Source: Blepharisma stoltei
Lineage: Eukaryota; Ciliophora; Heterotrichea; Heterotrichida; Blepharismidae
Direction: 5' to 3'
Length of the DNA: 64,000 nt
Assembly: GCA_914767885.1 (NCBI GenBank)
Contig: CAJZBQ010000058.1
Coordinates: forward strand, 186,001 to 250,000
Shown here: positions 11,573-22,131 of the stretch, in pieces
Numbering within the stretch: the first letter of the stretch is position 1
Layout: the number at the start of each line of letters is the position of its first letter
Translations under genes and position numbers: made by a program
The notes under the pieces: model-generated
What the model saw: the letters and a program-made list of their open reading frames with translations, nothing else
What the model was told of the DNA's origin: nothing
The model's database searches: none

Positions 11573-12465
11573 TTAAAATATATTTGTATTTTTAATATTT
11601 AATTTCTCAATTTTTACTTTATCTAGATCGAAAGAATAAAAGTTTTCTTCATCAGCTATCATAAGTGCGTTAGATTTATAGGCATATGTAACCATATTTG
11701 GGTACTTAAGACAGCAGATATCTAAGTCTATAATATTTCATAACCTTAAATCGCCATGGTTCTCATAAACTCGCCCAGAAAATAAAATAATATAAATTTT
11801 GAATTGGTAAGCTGCTAAAATTTTGTCACCATTTCTTAAAATTGGAGGTAATACTGAACAGCTATTAACTATTTTATCGTAGAGAATGATTGAGTTTTTA
11901 CTACTGCTTGTAATCAGCACTTTATCAAAAAATCCAACACATGACAAAAGATCCATATGTGCAATATGGATAATTATTGGCATTATTTTTATTATCCTTC
12001 TCATAGTTTTTTTTTGCAAATCAGATATCTTAATTTTTCATGAATGTTGTCCAAAAAGATACACATATCTATCACAATATTCAGCTGAATGAAATATAGC
12101 ATCATGATATATTTCTCTTCTTGTCCCTTTATGCAAAAATTGGAAAATAATCGGCTTTTTTTTACTTAAACTTCATTTTACTAAAAGAATTTCATTATCT
12201 GGAAGATTTAATACTTTCATATAATGCAGATGCCAAAGTAGAATAATCTCATCACACTTGCTCACTAACCCACTTACGAATCCACATACTGAAATATGCT
12301 AATTTTATTCAAATCCTTATAGCTCTGAAATATTTCAGTCTCTAAATTATAAATTCAAATATTTGCAAGAAAGCCAGATGTTTTTGATTTTTCGATATAT
12401 GCCAAATATTTCGATTCAATTGGATTTTTTCGCTCAATTTTATGAGACAACAACATACTTTCCAT
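11573..12465 (-). CDS. Kelch/beta-propeller-like protein P5, interrupted
   Basis: N-terminus MESMLLSHKIERKNPIESKY at 12465 and a well conserved C-terminal two thirds (VYLFGQHSWKIKISDL; ILYDKIVNSCSVLPPILRNG; FYSFDLDKVKIEKL). Between about 12210 and 12330 the frame is broken by roughly 85-100 bp that have no counterpart in P3/P4. Excision between TA at the codon for SY(K) and TA at HY(M) restores FQSYMKVLNLPDNE in frame, but a slightly different boundary also works. Only 15 bp separate its start from the upstream sideroflexin stop. Confidence 0.68.
12210..12330 (-). other. Probable short IES in P5 (boundaries approximate)
   Basis: Segment absent from P3 and P4 at the equivalent position; it contains TAA/TAG stops in the P5 frame. 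More than one in-frame junction is possible. Confidence 0.5.
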
Positions 12466-12480
12466 ATTAATTATTTATAA

Positions 12481-13446
12481 TTAAATTCCTCTATTATACC
12501 AAAATCCACTATTTGAATTTAATTCTGGCTCCAGCTTGTCCTTATATATCATATGTGGATAGTAAGCCATGCAGGCAGGCGCTACAAAATATCCTGTCAC
12601 TGTAGTCGCAAAAATTTCAGTTAATACTTTTTTTATCCCTCCTCCAGGGTAATATCCTATTTTCTTCATAGATAACGCTAACAATACAGGAACAAAACAC
12701 AGAGGATATTGCAACCCAAATCTGACAGTCAGGGTTTTTGTGAGACCATCTCAGGCCGCGATTTTACTTTTTCCAATTTCATGGGAATCTTTGTCATATA
12801 CACTGATTCCTTCATATAGCTCTCTATATCTGACAGCTAAAAGATTAAGGTCTCCTGCTATCGCTAAAGCAGTAGCAGGCCCAAAAGTCCTCAATATCAG
12901 AGAATTTCCAGCATATTTTACAATTTGTTTGTCCATTCAGAGGGCTACACATACAGAGCTTATAGTAGCTAAGAAATAAGAAGCTACCAGCTGAGAATTC
13001 GTAAAAGGGTCATTAATGCTCCTATTGCAGTAATTAAAGCCTACGTTATTGGTTTGGTTAAATACCTGCCAAAAAGTAATTGAAAAAGTCGTCTTTTTTG
13101 ATAAAAGCATCCCAATTGAGATTGGGAGATTTATAAGGGTATAGGTGGATAACCGGAATAAAATTGGGATAGGCTCTTTTGTGTCTGGGTGGAATGTTGA
13201 CTCTGTGACTCAGCTGGCTTTTCATAACTTGATGTTTGTGTAGCTTCGCTTTAGGGAGTTATTTTTATAGTCGTCAAGAATTTGTCTCATTTCGTTGGCT
13301 TGCGATTTTGTGTAAAATAAGCTTGTTGGGTAGGCCAAGCCAAAAAAGTACATAAATCGGCCGAAAAAAGTAGATTGGTCATATTTTGGACGATCCAAGG
13401 AAAACTCTCCAGGATTGTAACCTATTAGATTATCTATGAAATCCAT
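12481..13446 (-). CDS. Sideroflexin, mitochondrial inner-membrane amino-acid transporter
   Basis: About 320 residues, MDFIDNLIGYNPGEFSLDRP to NSNSGFWYNRGI, one uninterrupted frame when TGA is Trp. Family hallmarks are present: the HPDTKEPI motif, FNQTNNVGFNYCNRS, several membrane-spanning stretches (LSTYTLINLPISIGMLL; FGPATALAIAGDL; CFVPVLLALSMKK) and the expected length. Sideroflexins carry serine and related substrates into mitochondria. The gene sits between P6 and P5 on the same strand with very short gaps (9 and 15 bp). Confidence 0.93.
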
Positions 13447-13455
13447 TTATTTCCA

Positions 13456-14742
13456 TTACATTTTAAGATTATTTATTTTTTTAATCCCAGTTGCATCAAA
13501 ATTAAAATGATAGACTGCATCTTGTTTTATAAAATACAAAACGCCTTTATTTTTAGCTTTAACTATACTTTCTGTTGAATAATACTCTATAGAATTTGTG
13601 CAAATTATATTTCAGCTATAAGAGTCTGCTATTTGACTTTCATAAATATTTCCTGGGAGATTTATTAAATATAGCTTATTTTGATTCTTCTGAAGTAGTT
13701 TATAACCGATAGCAAGCTCTAGAGGCAAAACTGAAAAGCTTCTTGTGAAAATATCGTATTCAATCATTTCACAATTCTCTGCGCTTACCAATATTATTTT
13801 TTTAAAAAATCCAAGGAGTGAATATTGATAATTTTTATCAGATTAAGATTAATTTATCTGGCCATACGTGGGCGAACCATCGGACCACCACACCTCAGCT
13901 CGAAAGACGACTTCAAGTCGGGTTTTGATGCGACCATACTCCCAGGCCGATCGCTATCTTGATTTCTGTTCTGAACCACCTGTTCAGAGGATCAGCTCCT
14001 CTGGGCAGAGCCATCTTCTTGGGAGTGTCCCAATAGCCCGATGCGGGGAGACCATGTGGTAGGCAAAAACCTATCTAGCCCATCTGGCAGGGACAGGAAA
14101 ACCTTCAGGGGAGAAATAAAATTCCCTTTTCGGCACAGCTTCCCCATATCTGGAGGCCTGCCTAGACAGGGTACGAGGCCCTGTGTCTCAGCTTCATCAG
14201 AGAATGGCCCTACCAGCTCCATAGGAGGTGCGCCTCGGAGACCGATTTCCGTCAGCGTCACCATTTTATTTTAAATTTTTACAAGGAATTTCTGACAATC
14301 TTGATCATTTTCTTGTTTTCATGCGCATTTTATGCAGATAAAACTTTGTAGTAAATCATATGGATTTATCAAAATCAGGATCGAAAATTTCTTTCTTCTC
14401 AATCAAAAAAATATTTCCTTCATAATATTCCGCAGCTAAAATTGTTGAAAATTCTCTCGAAGCTATTAATGTGATTTTAATGCAATCAGAGACAATACAA
14501 AGATGATTATCAGCGCTCAGTGAGCTAAATCCTATACTCATGAATAGTGTTTCATTGTTTGGCAGATTGCATAAATAATAAATCGACGGAAACCCTTTGA
14601 TGATTTCTTTGGTAAATGATTCCAGGTTGATTTTTTGATATATATTTTCGAATGAATTTGAGTTCCCTTTACTTGTATAGTTTATGTGTTTTGATCCAAA
14701 ATCTTCTTCGTCTGAGTATTGTTTTGTTAATAAAATAAGCAT
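13456..14742 (-). CDS. Kelch/beta-propeller-like protein P6, interrupted by a SINE-like element
   Basis: The N-terminal part (MLILLTKQYSDEEDFGSKHI at 14742) runs to SRLSEIPCKN. The C-terminal part (YQYSLLGFFKKIILVSAENC to INNLKM) resumes in frame after removal of a 436-bp element between 8-bp repeats. Motifs match the family (IEYDIFTRSFSVLPLELAIG; KLYLINLPGNIYES), but P6 is the most divergent of the minus-strand members. Its stop lies 9 bp before the sideroflexin start. Confidence 0.7.
13838..14273 (-). mobile_element. SINE-like element S3 inside P6
   Basis: A GC-rich block in AT-rich surroundings, flanked by the 8-bp repeat AATTTTTA (13830-13837, 14274-14281). On the minus strand it begins TAAAATAAAATGGTGACG and ends in AGATAAATTAATCTTAATC. 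AAATAAAAT near the start can pair with ATTTTATTT about 160 nt further on. Small ORFs here look accidental. Confidence 0.72.
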
Positions 14743-14882
14743 TTATTAATTGATATTATGCTAGATTATTTAAATAATCATTTTAAATAAAACTAAAAAT
14801 TAATATTTCTATTGAAAATTTACCTCAGCTTGTTTTCACAATTTTTCACAGATATTTCATTTCAAAAATATAAATTTCAAAG

Positions 14883-16249
14883 ATGATGATACCTATAAGA
14901 AACCCCATAACAGAAGATTCACTTGAGTCAAAATACCTTTTATATATTGACCGAGCGTCGACATACCCTGCCATTCTTATAAAAATCGATTTAGAAAACT
15001 GAGCAATTAGTAGATATGAAGACGATTTTTTGGTATGATGAATATGCAACCTCCCAAAAAATGAACTTTTACTGGAATGCTTTCAAAAAGATATTGGGCA
15101 TTATTATGTTATTGCAAAAGAAGACCTTGCCCTTACAAAAATTGATGTGGAGCAGAATTCATTTATGCACTCTGGATCTTTATACCATGAAGGAGAAATT
15201 TATACTTTTTGAGGGAAATTTTCTGATAAGAAACCTAGACTTTCAAATAAGATCAATTTTAGAAAGAATAGAAGCCAGAAATTTTGCACCTTGCCAGATA
15301 GGTTAGGAAAATGCTCATGCATCGAGTTTATGGGGAAAATATTTATAATTTACTATACTATATAAGCCTATTTTTTAAGCTTAAGATCTTTTCACTATAA
15401 GGAAACACGTTATTAATAATATTCGAGCTTAATCAAGCTCAGTATATGGCCTGATACCAGTCTGAAAATATATATGTATACGACGAAGATATCGACTCTT
15501 ACTCAGAACTCTGGTGTATTTGACTTAACTCCCCGTCCGTGAACGAACAAAAAATAGCCCACCTCTGTGAGTGAAAACATCATTTTTTAATATAAAAATT
15601 TTTTACTATAAAAAAATATTTTGATATGATGTATTGTTGATATTTTATTTTGCTTATTTATGGTAAATTGATTTTTAAAATGTCATCTATGGTATGTTAA
15701 AATTTTTTTGACATTTTAAAATCAATCTACCATAAATAAGCAAAATGAAATTTATGCAAAGGATTATATGATAATTCGTAAAATAATACATAAATTTCAC
15801 GAATTAAATAAATATTTGCTTTCCAATTTTTATGAATTAGGAGATCGAATAAACAATTTAATATAAAATATTTAAATAATTCTAAAAAAAAAAATTAACA
15901 GTAAACAAATTTTTTGTTCATCAATGAGGGGAGTAAGGAAAATAGGCAAAAGCTACTCTGTAAAAAAGAAGGAATCTTATATCTAATCGATTTTCCAGGC
16001 AGGATTTATATGAGTAGAAATCCATTTGATGGGTGAAAACTTTTATATGAAGAAAAGCTTAAACTTCTCCCTGCCTTCTTTGACCACCACATATATTTCC
16101 AAGGCTCAATCTGATATTTGTCAGACAAAAGTATTTACAAGTTCAATTTCGACCAAACCGGAATTCAATATATAGGCTATATTTTTGAAAGTCAAAACAA
16201 CCCCAAAGTGTATCTTGATAAAAAACTTAAATCAGAATTAATTAATTAA
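14883..16249 (+). CDS. Kelch/beta-propeller-like protein P7, interrupted twice
   Basis: The start MMIPIRNPITEDSLESKYLL at 14883 is followed by an open frame with many TGA Trp codons to FIIYYTI. A TA-bounded IES (15363-15454) and a family-1 MITE (15529-15933) interrupt it; removing both gives YTI-YQSENIYVYDEDIDSYSEL and then WL-KENRQKLLCKKEGILYL in one frame to TAA at 16247. It is the plus-strand member next to the minus-strand cluster. Its stop overlaps the stop of the convergent glycerol kinase gene by 3 bp. Function unknown. Confidence 0.72.
15363..15454 (+). other. TA-bounded IES (92 bp) in P7
   Basis: Lies between TA at 15363-15364 and TA at 15455-15456; it contains TAA/TAG stops in the P7 frame. 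Removal gives FIIYYTI-YQSENIYVYD. Confidence 0.6.
15529..15933 (+). mobile_element. Family-1-like MITE inside P7, with a fold-back nested in it
   Basis: Flanked by TAA at 15526-15528 and 15934-15936. Ends CTCCCCGTCCGTGAACGAAC and ATGAGGGGAG. Inside, arms of about 38 bp (15647-15684 and 15709-15746, TTTATGGTAAATTG and complement) form a separate hairpin not found in the other copies. Excision is in frame. Confidence 0.85.
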
Positions 16250-18339
16250 TTAATAAAAGTTTTGGGAATGGTTTTTCTCCATTCTTCTAGTCTTTTATTT
16301 CTTTTTCATGATGATATATATATAAGATAGCCGGCGACGAGCGACTGGTCCTCCTTGTGGTGGGTGTCCTTATGAATATCCGGACGTGTCTTTTGGTGCA
16401 AGGGTAAGCTTGTTTCCGCTGATTGTTAGCTTAGCCCAAGCAACATTTTTCATCTTTTTTGCCAGCAGCACGCTGATGGGTTAACCAGGCAAAGAGAGAT
16501 CCGGCCTTGCTATGTTCGTAACTACGGTTGACCCACTCCAGAGCTGCATTGGGCTGTGACTCTGATTGTCCAGTCTCCTCTATATTTAAAACTGGTTTCT
16601 GCCCATGCTTCGAAAGTCTTATGCGTGGCAAACCAAAAAGATCACTATTGAGCACATGGCGCTGATAAAATTGTGACTTAGAATATATAGTCTCTATCTA
16701 ATCTATTTCTTTTTTCATCATCCCAAGTATACGTTACCTCATGCTGAGGTTGTTTTGGGATTTTTTGAATATCATCTAAGCCTTTATAAAGCCCACATCC
16801 TATCCCCGCCGCATAGCTCGTCCCAAGTGCCGTCAAGTCTCTTTCTGCTGGTACCACCAATTTCATGCCTAAAATATTAGCCTGCATTTCCAAAAATAAC
16901 GAATTTTTCGTCATTCCTCCATCCACAGACAGTTTTTCCAGCTTAACTCCTGCGTCTTCTGCTAAAGAATCTACAACTTCTCTGGTCCTAAAGCAAATTC
17001 CTTCAAGAATTGCCCTCAAGATATGGGCTCTTGTAGTATGCTGGGTCAAGCCAGTTATGATCCCTCTGGCATCTGGCCTCCAATGTGGGGCAAAAAGGCC
17101 AGAAAATGACGGGACAAATACGACACCTTCAGTGTCTGTGACTGAGCTGGCTTGTGACTCAAATTCTTCGACTGTGGAGCATAGATGGAGTTTACTGATT
17201 GCCCATCTAATAACACTTCCTGCGTTTTCTACAGAGCCTTCTAATGCGTAATGGATAGGTTTTCCTTTAGAAAATTGTCCATATACGGTTGTTAAAAGTC
17301 CTGATTTGCTTTGGATTATGCTATTTCCAGTGCTCATTAGTAAAAAAGCACCAGTGCCATAAGTGTTTTTGATAGAGCCGGGGTCTATACATTTATGGCC
17401 TAACAATGCAGCTTGTTGGTCGCCTAAGCTGCCACTGATAGGAATCCCTTCAAGCGGCCCTTTTGCCATATGTCCATATACTTCAGAACAAGTTACAATT
17501 TCAGGCAAGGCGTTTTGAGGCACCTGTAAGGCTTTTAGTATATCCTCGTCCCAAAAGCCTTGTAAATTCATTAAAAGAGTTCTTGAAGCATTGCTGATAT
17601 CAGTAACATGCCGCTTCTCGTGGGTCAAATTATAGATCATCCAAGATTCCACAGTCCCAAATAAGCAATTGTTATGCAATAAAGCTTCTTTTACAGCTGG
17701 GATGTTTTTGATTAACCATATGATTTTATTGGTATCATTTTTTGAGGAAATTTGATCGATTTTTTCCCCTTATAATTCTGCTAAAATTGTCGATGGGCAC
17801 TTTCGATGGAAAAATTGCAGAAAATAGGACATGCAGCTGATTTTACTTGCTGAAAAATAGGTAGAAATGGTTAAGCCAGTTTTAGCTTGGAAATCAATGT
17901 TGTGCTTTGGCATGTCCTTGCAGATTTCGTGGGTTCTGGAGTCATCTCATATGATGGAGTGGTGGAGAGGCTTTCCTGTAGACTTGTTCCAGGCGATTAC
18001 AGTTTCACGTTGGTTAGTTATCCCGATACCTCTGAACTGCGATTTAGGGATTTTTGATTTTTTGATTACTGCATCAATGCAGGACAGAGTTTTATCTACA
18101 TATTCCTCAGGATTTTGCTCATGGCGCTCTGGATTAGGGAAGTATTGAGTCAAATCTTCGCTTTCAGAGATAACCTTTCTTCCATTAGAGTCAAAAACTA
18201 TAAACCTAGTTGAGCCTGTGCCTATATCTATAGCTCCTAAAAACTGATCTGACATGCTAAAGTCAAGAGAATGATTAAGATTCGTTGTAAAGCATCTTCT
18301 AGCGATAGAAAATCCTTTACGATATAAATAGTGGTTCAT
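16246..18339 (-). CDS. GK: Glycerol kinase
   Basis: ATP-dependent phosphorylation of glycerol to glycerol-3-phosphate. The FGGY-kinase features are clear: GAIDIGTGSTRFIVFD near the N-terminus, ITNQRETVIAWNKSTGKPLH, TGLTISTYFSASKI, ESWMIYNLT, GDQQAALLG, NTYGTGAFLLM and LSVDGGMTKNSLFL. A 117-bp IES (17729-17845) splits ASKI from IWLIKNIPAVKEAL. A GC-rich element (16310-16703) splits the C-terminus; joining across its direct repeat gives WDDEKRNKRLEEWRKTIPKT, a normal family ending. Translation may start at 18339 or at the inner MSDQFLGAIDIG; the longer start adds a basic segment that could be a mitochondrial presequence. Confidence 0.93.
16310..16703 (-). mobile_element. SINE-like element S4 at the 3' end of glycerol kinase
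   Basis: GC-rich block between TATTTCTTTTTCAT (16296-16309) and TATTTCTTTTTTCAT (16704-16718). The repeats differ by one base in a homopolymer, and only the longer copy keeps the reading frame. Removal restores the conserved C-terminus. The internal 74-codon ORF is probably accidental. Confidence 0.7.
17729..17845 (-). other. IES (117 bp) in glycerol kinase, 8-bp repeat
   Basis: Flanked by TGATTTTA at 17721-17728 and 17838-17845 (TAAAATCA on the coding strand, beginning with TA). Contains an in-frame TAA. Removal yields SASKI-IWLIKN as in other glycerol kinases. Confidence 0.82.
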
Positions 18340-18928
18340 TTTGCAATAAAAATCTGGTGATTGGTTTATATGAAAATGTCAAAAAGACGTCATAAATCTT
18401 TACTGATTATTTAACAGATTTCCGAGACTAGAAAAAGCGCTGCTTATTATAAATAAATTTTGTAAGTTTCTAAAAAAGTTGGATTTTTGGTAAATTGTAA
18501 TTATTGGATATAAATAATTAAGAGAATTTAGAAAGGAGCATGATAAGAAAATGAAATAAAAATGCAGAGAAAGTGAAGGAAAAGTATGCTAGGGGAGGAT
18601 TACAATTTTCAATTATAAAGATAAAGTTTTTCAGGAGTTCTTAAGTTTGAAGTATTAAAGTTTATTTAAGAGTTACATTTTTTGATGATAACAACAGGCC
18701 TTGCTATTTATTTATGAAAACCTTTAAATAGTTACCTAATTATTTTAGATAAACTTTAAGGAGTTTTCAGCTCTGTAAACATTTTTCTAATGTAAAAGTC
18801 CTTGATTAGACATAAAAATATTATATGATAATTAAATCAAATATTTTTATAATTATTCAGCTCTTTAAAGCATATTTGAGGGATATTCTAAAGACCTTTG
18901 AAGAATTTAAGTAATAGTTATAATAAAG
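18340..18928. other. Divergent intergenic region (glycerol kinase / P8)
   Basis: AT-rich; it should hold both promoters. No specific element recognised. Confidence 0.5.
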
Positions 18929-19756
18929 ATGAGACCTCAATTAAAATATAAAGACAACTCTGGTGTGGCTAAAGAATCAAGATATTTAAGCGTCTTTGAA
19001 GGCTTGTCCTGGAACAATTTATTGATATTTGATATAGAGACTAAAAAATCGAAAGAAATAGGCATTCCTGATTCAGGCTCACTTATGAAGCAAGAATCAT
19101 TAATTACCCTTCTGCCAGATGGCGATTTGTTTTGTGTTGGTAAAGGAGACGAGTATTCAGACTCAATAACTCAAGGAGCATGCTTCATTATTGATAAAAA
19201 GTGCAATATCAAACAAAGCATAAACTTAAATTTTTTCAAAAAAGTCTTATATGCAATCTATTATGATGGTGATATATATATCTTCGGGAGTGACCAATAT
19301 TGACTCAAAAGAATCCAAGTAAAAAAATATTCATTAAGAAAAAAACGCTTTTCTAGTATGGGAGTTAATGCTAATAGGCTGACTTTTTCATGTTGCGATG
19401 TTTTTGTAAATGCCATAATTCTTACAGGCTATGAAGAAAGATTTATCTGTATATATGATATATTTTCAAATAGTTTTACAGAACTTTCACTGGATTTGAA
19501 AGCATATTCTGCCAAAGTTATTTGTAGTAGAGACGATAAAGCGTATATTATTTCGGTTTCTGAAGGAATTTATGAAAGTGGGTTATTCAATCCTTATGAA
19601 TGGACGCTTTTAAGCAAAACAAATATAGCCTCATGTCATTGCTATGGGCTAATTGCCAATTATAAAGATTGCTGCTATTTCTTGCATGGAAAGACTTATT
19701 ATTGGTTCAATTTTAATGACAAAGCACTTAATCGAGTAATTAGAGGCCTTTTTTAA
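18929..19756 (+). CDS. Kelch/beta-propeller-like protein P8, intact
   Basis: About 275 residues from MRPQLKYKDNSGVAKESRYL to LNRVIRGLF, a single frame with one TGA Trp (YW-LKRIQVKK). Strands such as AIYYDGDIYIFG, FICIYDIFSNSFTELSLDL, KAYIISVSEGIYES and CCYFLHGKTYYWFNF match the family order. It lies beyond glycerol kinase and is the eighth member of the cluster. Function unknown. Confidence 0.73.
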
Positions 19757-20341
19757 CACTATGACTACTACGCATTAATTTAATTAAATTATTTTAGTAT
19801 GAAGAGGCTTATTTTTATTAAAAAATTAATTATCTTATCGAAAAGTAACTTTATGATGTGAAATATTATTAGGTATTCATTTAGAGCCTTGGCATGTTCT
19901 ATTTTTCTTCAGATTAAATACTTCGGATTTTGAAGCATATGCCTAAATTTTCAAATTTAAATGCAAATTTGGGTGTTAAGCCTTATTTTTTAATTAGTTT
20001 ATTTCAGTCAATCATTGGAAGTTTTTTTTTTGTGTATTATGATATCAAAAACCTAAACCCAATTAAAGGTTTTAAATTTTATTATTTTTCCTCTTTGTCT
20101 AATACAAAATTAGATAGCCATTATATCAACATTTCTTCACCATCTTGATTGAAAAATATCATACTGTTTTGTCTTAACCTAAAAATTTCTCTTACCAAGA
20201 AGATCAGTTATAAGCTTTTATCATAAATTATGCAATTCTACGCTGCCAAGGTCCAAAACAATTAAGCTAGTTTATTTATTTTTTCCAGCTCCGAAGATTA
20301 GTTAATTTTATAATTTTAAAAAACAGTTCTAAAGTAAGGTA
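19757..20341. other. Gene-free gap
   Basis: AT-rich. A 72-codon frame at 19930 has no recognisable features and is not called. Confidence 0.5.
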
Positions 20342-20782
20342 TACTAATTGACCAAGAATAGCCCACTATGGAGCCATTCTTGGTCTGCCAGAAAAAATTT
20401 TGACAAAAAGATCCTAATCTGCCATTTACCACTGAGTTTTGGTGTTTCCAAATTTTTTGGGCAAGCCAAATGCAATAAAAAAAATTGTTCTTTTGCGATG
20501 ATGCATTTGGCTTGTCAAAAAAATTTGGAAACACCAAAACTCAGTGGTAATGGCAGATTATTAGGATCTTTTCTGCCATTACCACTGAGTTTTGATGTTG
20601 CCAAATTTTTGACAAGCCAAATGCATCATCGCAAAAGAACAATTTTTTTTATTGCATTTGGCTTGCCCAAAAATTTGGAAACACCAAAACTCAGTGGTAA
20701 TGGCAGATTAGGATCTTTTGTCAAAATTTTTTCTGGCAGACTAAGAATGGCTCCTTAGTGGGCTATTCTTGGTCAATTAGTA
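20342..20782. mobile_element. Large nested palindrome / fold-back element
   Basis: Almost the whole 441 bp is one inverted repeat, flanked by TA at 20340-20341 and 20783-20784. Outer arms TACTAATTGACCAAGAATAG and complement; inner blocks (CACCAAAACTCAGTGGTAAT, CAAGCCAAATGCA) occur four times in alternating orientation, so each half is itself palindromic. No transposase; probably a composite fold-back MITE. Confidence 0.88.
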
Positions 20783-20931
20783 TATCAATTCCCCTTTCTT
20801 TTAGTATTTAATTCAAGTTTATGATATTTTGAGTTATATAATTATTGATTTTGAGGCTTATATTAATTATTCCAATACTATATAATGATTTGACTTTTAT
20901 AATAATGTCTAACCCACTATATTTTTCTTTA

Positions 20932-21458
20932 CCCTCCCCTTTAAGAGCGAGCATACCATTAAAAAAATGCCTAATTTTTGAGGAAATAGCACCCTTTATA
21001 AAGCAAGCAAAAATTATATATATATATCTATTAAATCGCTAGAACGAGATCTCAAGCCAATTCTATTGGATTTTACAAAGCTTGAATTCTTAAGGATATA
21101 TTTTATAAATTAATTAGATTTTTTTGTTCTAATGTTTGAAAATTTGGGTATTATCAGAACTTTTTATGAATAATTTTAATATATGATTTCTCAGATGTGT
21201 TTGATGTAGGAGCTGACTTCTACTTGTTTAAAATTCTCAACAGTCTTCATACTTGTATGGCATGTTGAAAATTTTCCTACATAAGAGGATTAGATAATTA
21301 AATATTATTACTAATGCCTACTAAGAGGCTGTCCTTTGTTGAATTTCTATAGCTTTCCATTCTCCAATGTCTTCTATATTCCAAGCACTATCAGAATTTT
21401 TTGAGCTTAAATAAAATATATCCCTCAAGATTATTCTGCTCTCTCTTAAAGGGGGAAG
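20932..21458 (+). mobile_element. Decayed C-rich MITE, possible fourth family
   Basis: TTA (20929-20931) then CCTCCCCTTTAAGAGCGAGC at the left; CTCTCTTAAAGGGGGAAG then TTA (21459-21461) at the right. The left end keeps the family-1 phrase CCATTAAAAAAATGCC and a second CCCTTTATAAAGCAAGC-type copy. The terminal core differs from families 1-3. Confidence 0.6.
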
Positions 21459-21712
21459 TTAGGCTATGTGTCAAAATTAAAATAAATGCAAAGCGTAAAC
21501 ATATTTATTCAAATATTCATTCAAAAATTCTCTAAATAAGGATTAAGAAATTCTCCCATCCCCATATCTTAATCAGGCTCCCAAAAGTCCCTCAGGACAT
21601 TTTACAAGAAAAGTCTCGGCAGGGTTACCACAACAAATACAAATACACAAAAAAGCTCTCTCGCTCCAGCAGTAAAAGTCCATTTAGCCCTAATCTTAGA
21701 TTTTTCGACAAT

Positions 21713-22030
21713 ATGTCTCCAACCTTCGGAAAAGACAAACTCTATATCATCAATAGCCGAGTTCCTTCAATTTCACGACCTGGAATAATCCTTACAGACG
21801 AGACCAATAGACTAGTTTCTAACATTTTGATGCCTTTACCATCCACGACTACACAATCAAGAATTCCATCAAGGCCTTTAACTGCAAGAAAAGTTGTTAA
21901 CCAATGAAGCTTAGTAAGACTAAAACGAAAACAAGATCTATCTACCAAAAGGAAGCTGAAATTTGCTGACGAAAGCTTTAGACACAATAATTCTTTTTCA
22001 AAAATTTTTGATAGTGAAAATGACTGATAA
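21713..22030 (+). CDS. Hypothetical basic protein
   Basis: MSPTFGKDKLYIINSRVPS to SENDW, with two TGA Trp codons. It is rich in Arg, Lys and Ser, with no known domain. The same frame stays open upstream to about 21536 without a Met (KFSHPHILIRLPKVPQ...), so the true start may lie upstream behind an IES or intron. It precedes another novel gene on the same strand. Confidence 0.45.
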
Positions 22031-22131
22031 TAAGCTTATAGGAATTTTATTTAAACTAAAAATTTTGTGAATTTTTATTGGAAAAAGCAAGGGAAATGAA
22101 TTTCATATAATTCAAATTACTTTTTGTGTAA

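Noticed and set aside
13868..14274. Overlapping ORFs of 64-90 codons on both strands in the GC-rich block
   Set aside because: They lie wholly inside element S3, overlap each other, have no protein-like pattern and break P6, so they are chance frames in GC-richer DNA.
16431..16655. 74-codon ORF after glycerol kinase
   Set aside because: Lies within S4; considered as a reverse-transcriptase or kinase fragment, but no family pattern is visible.
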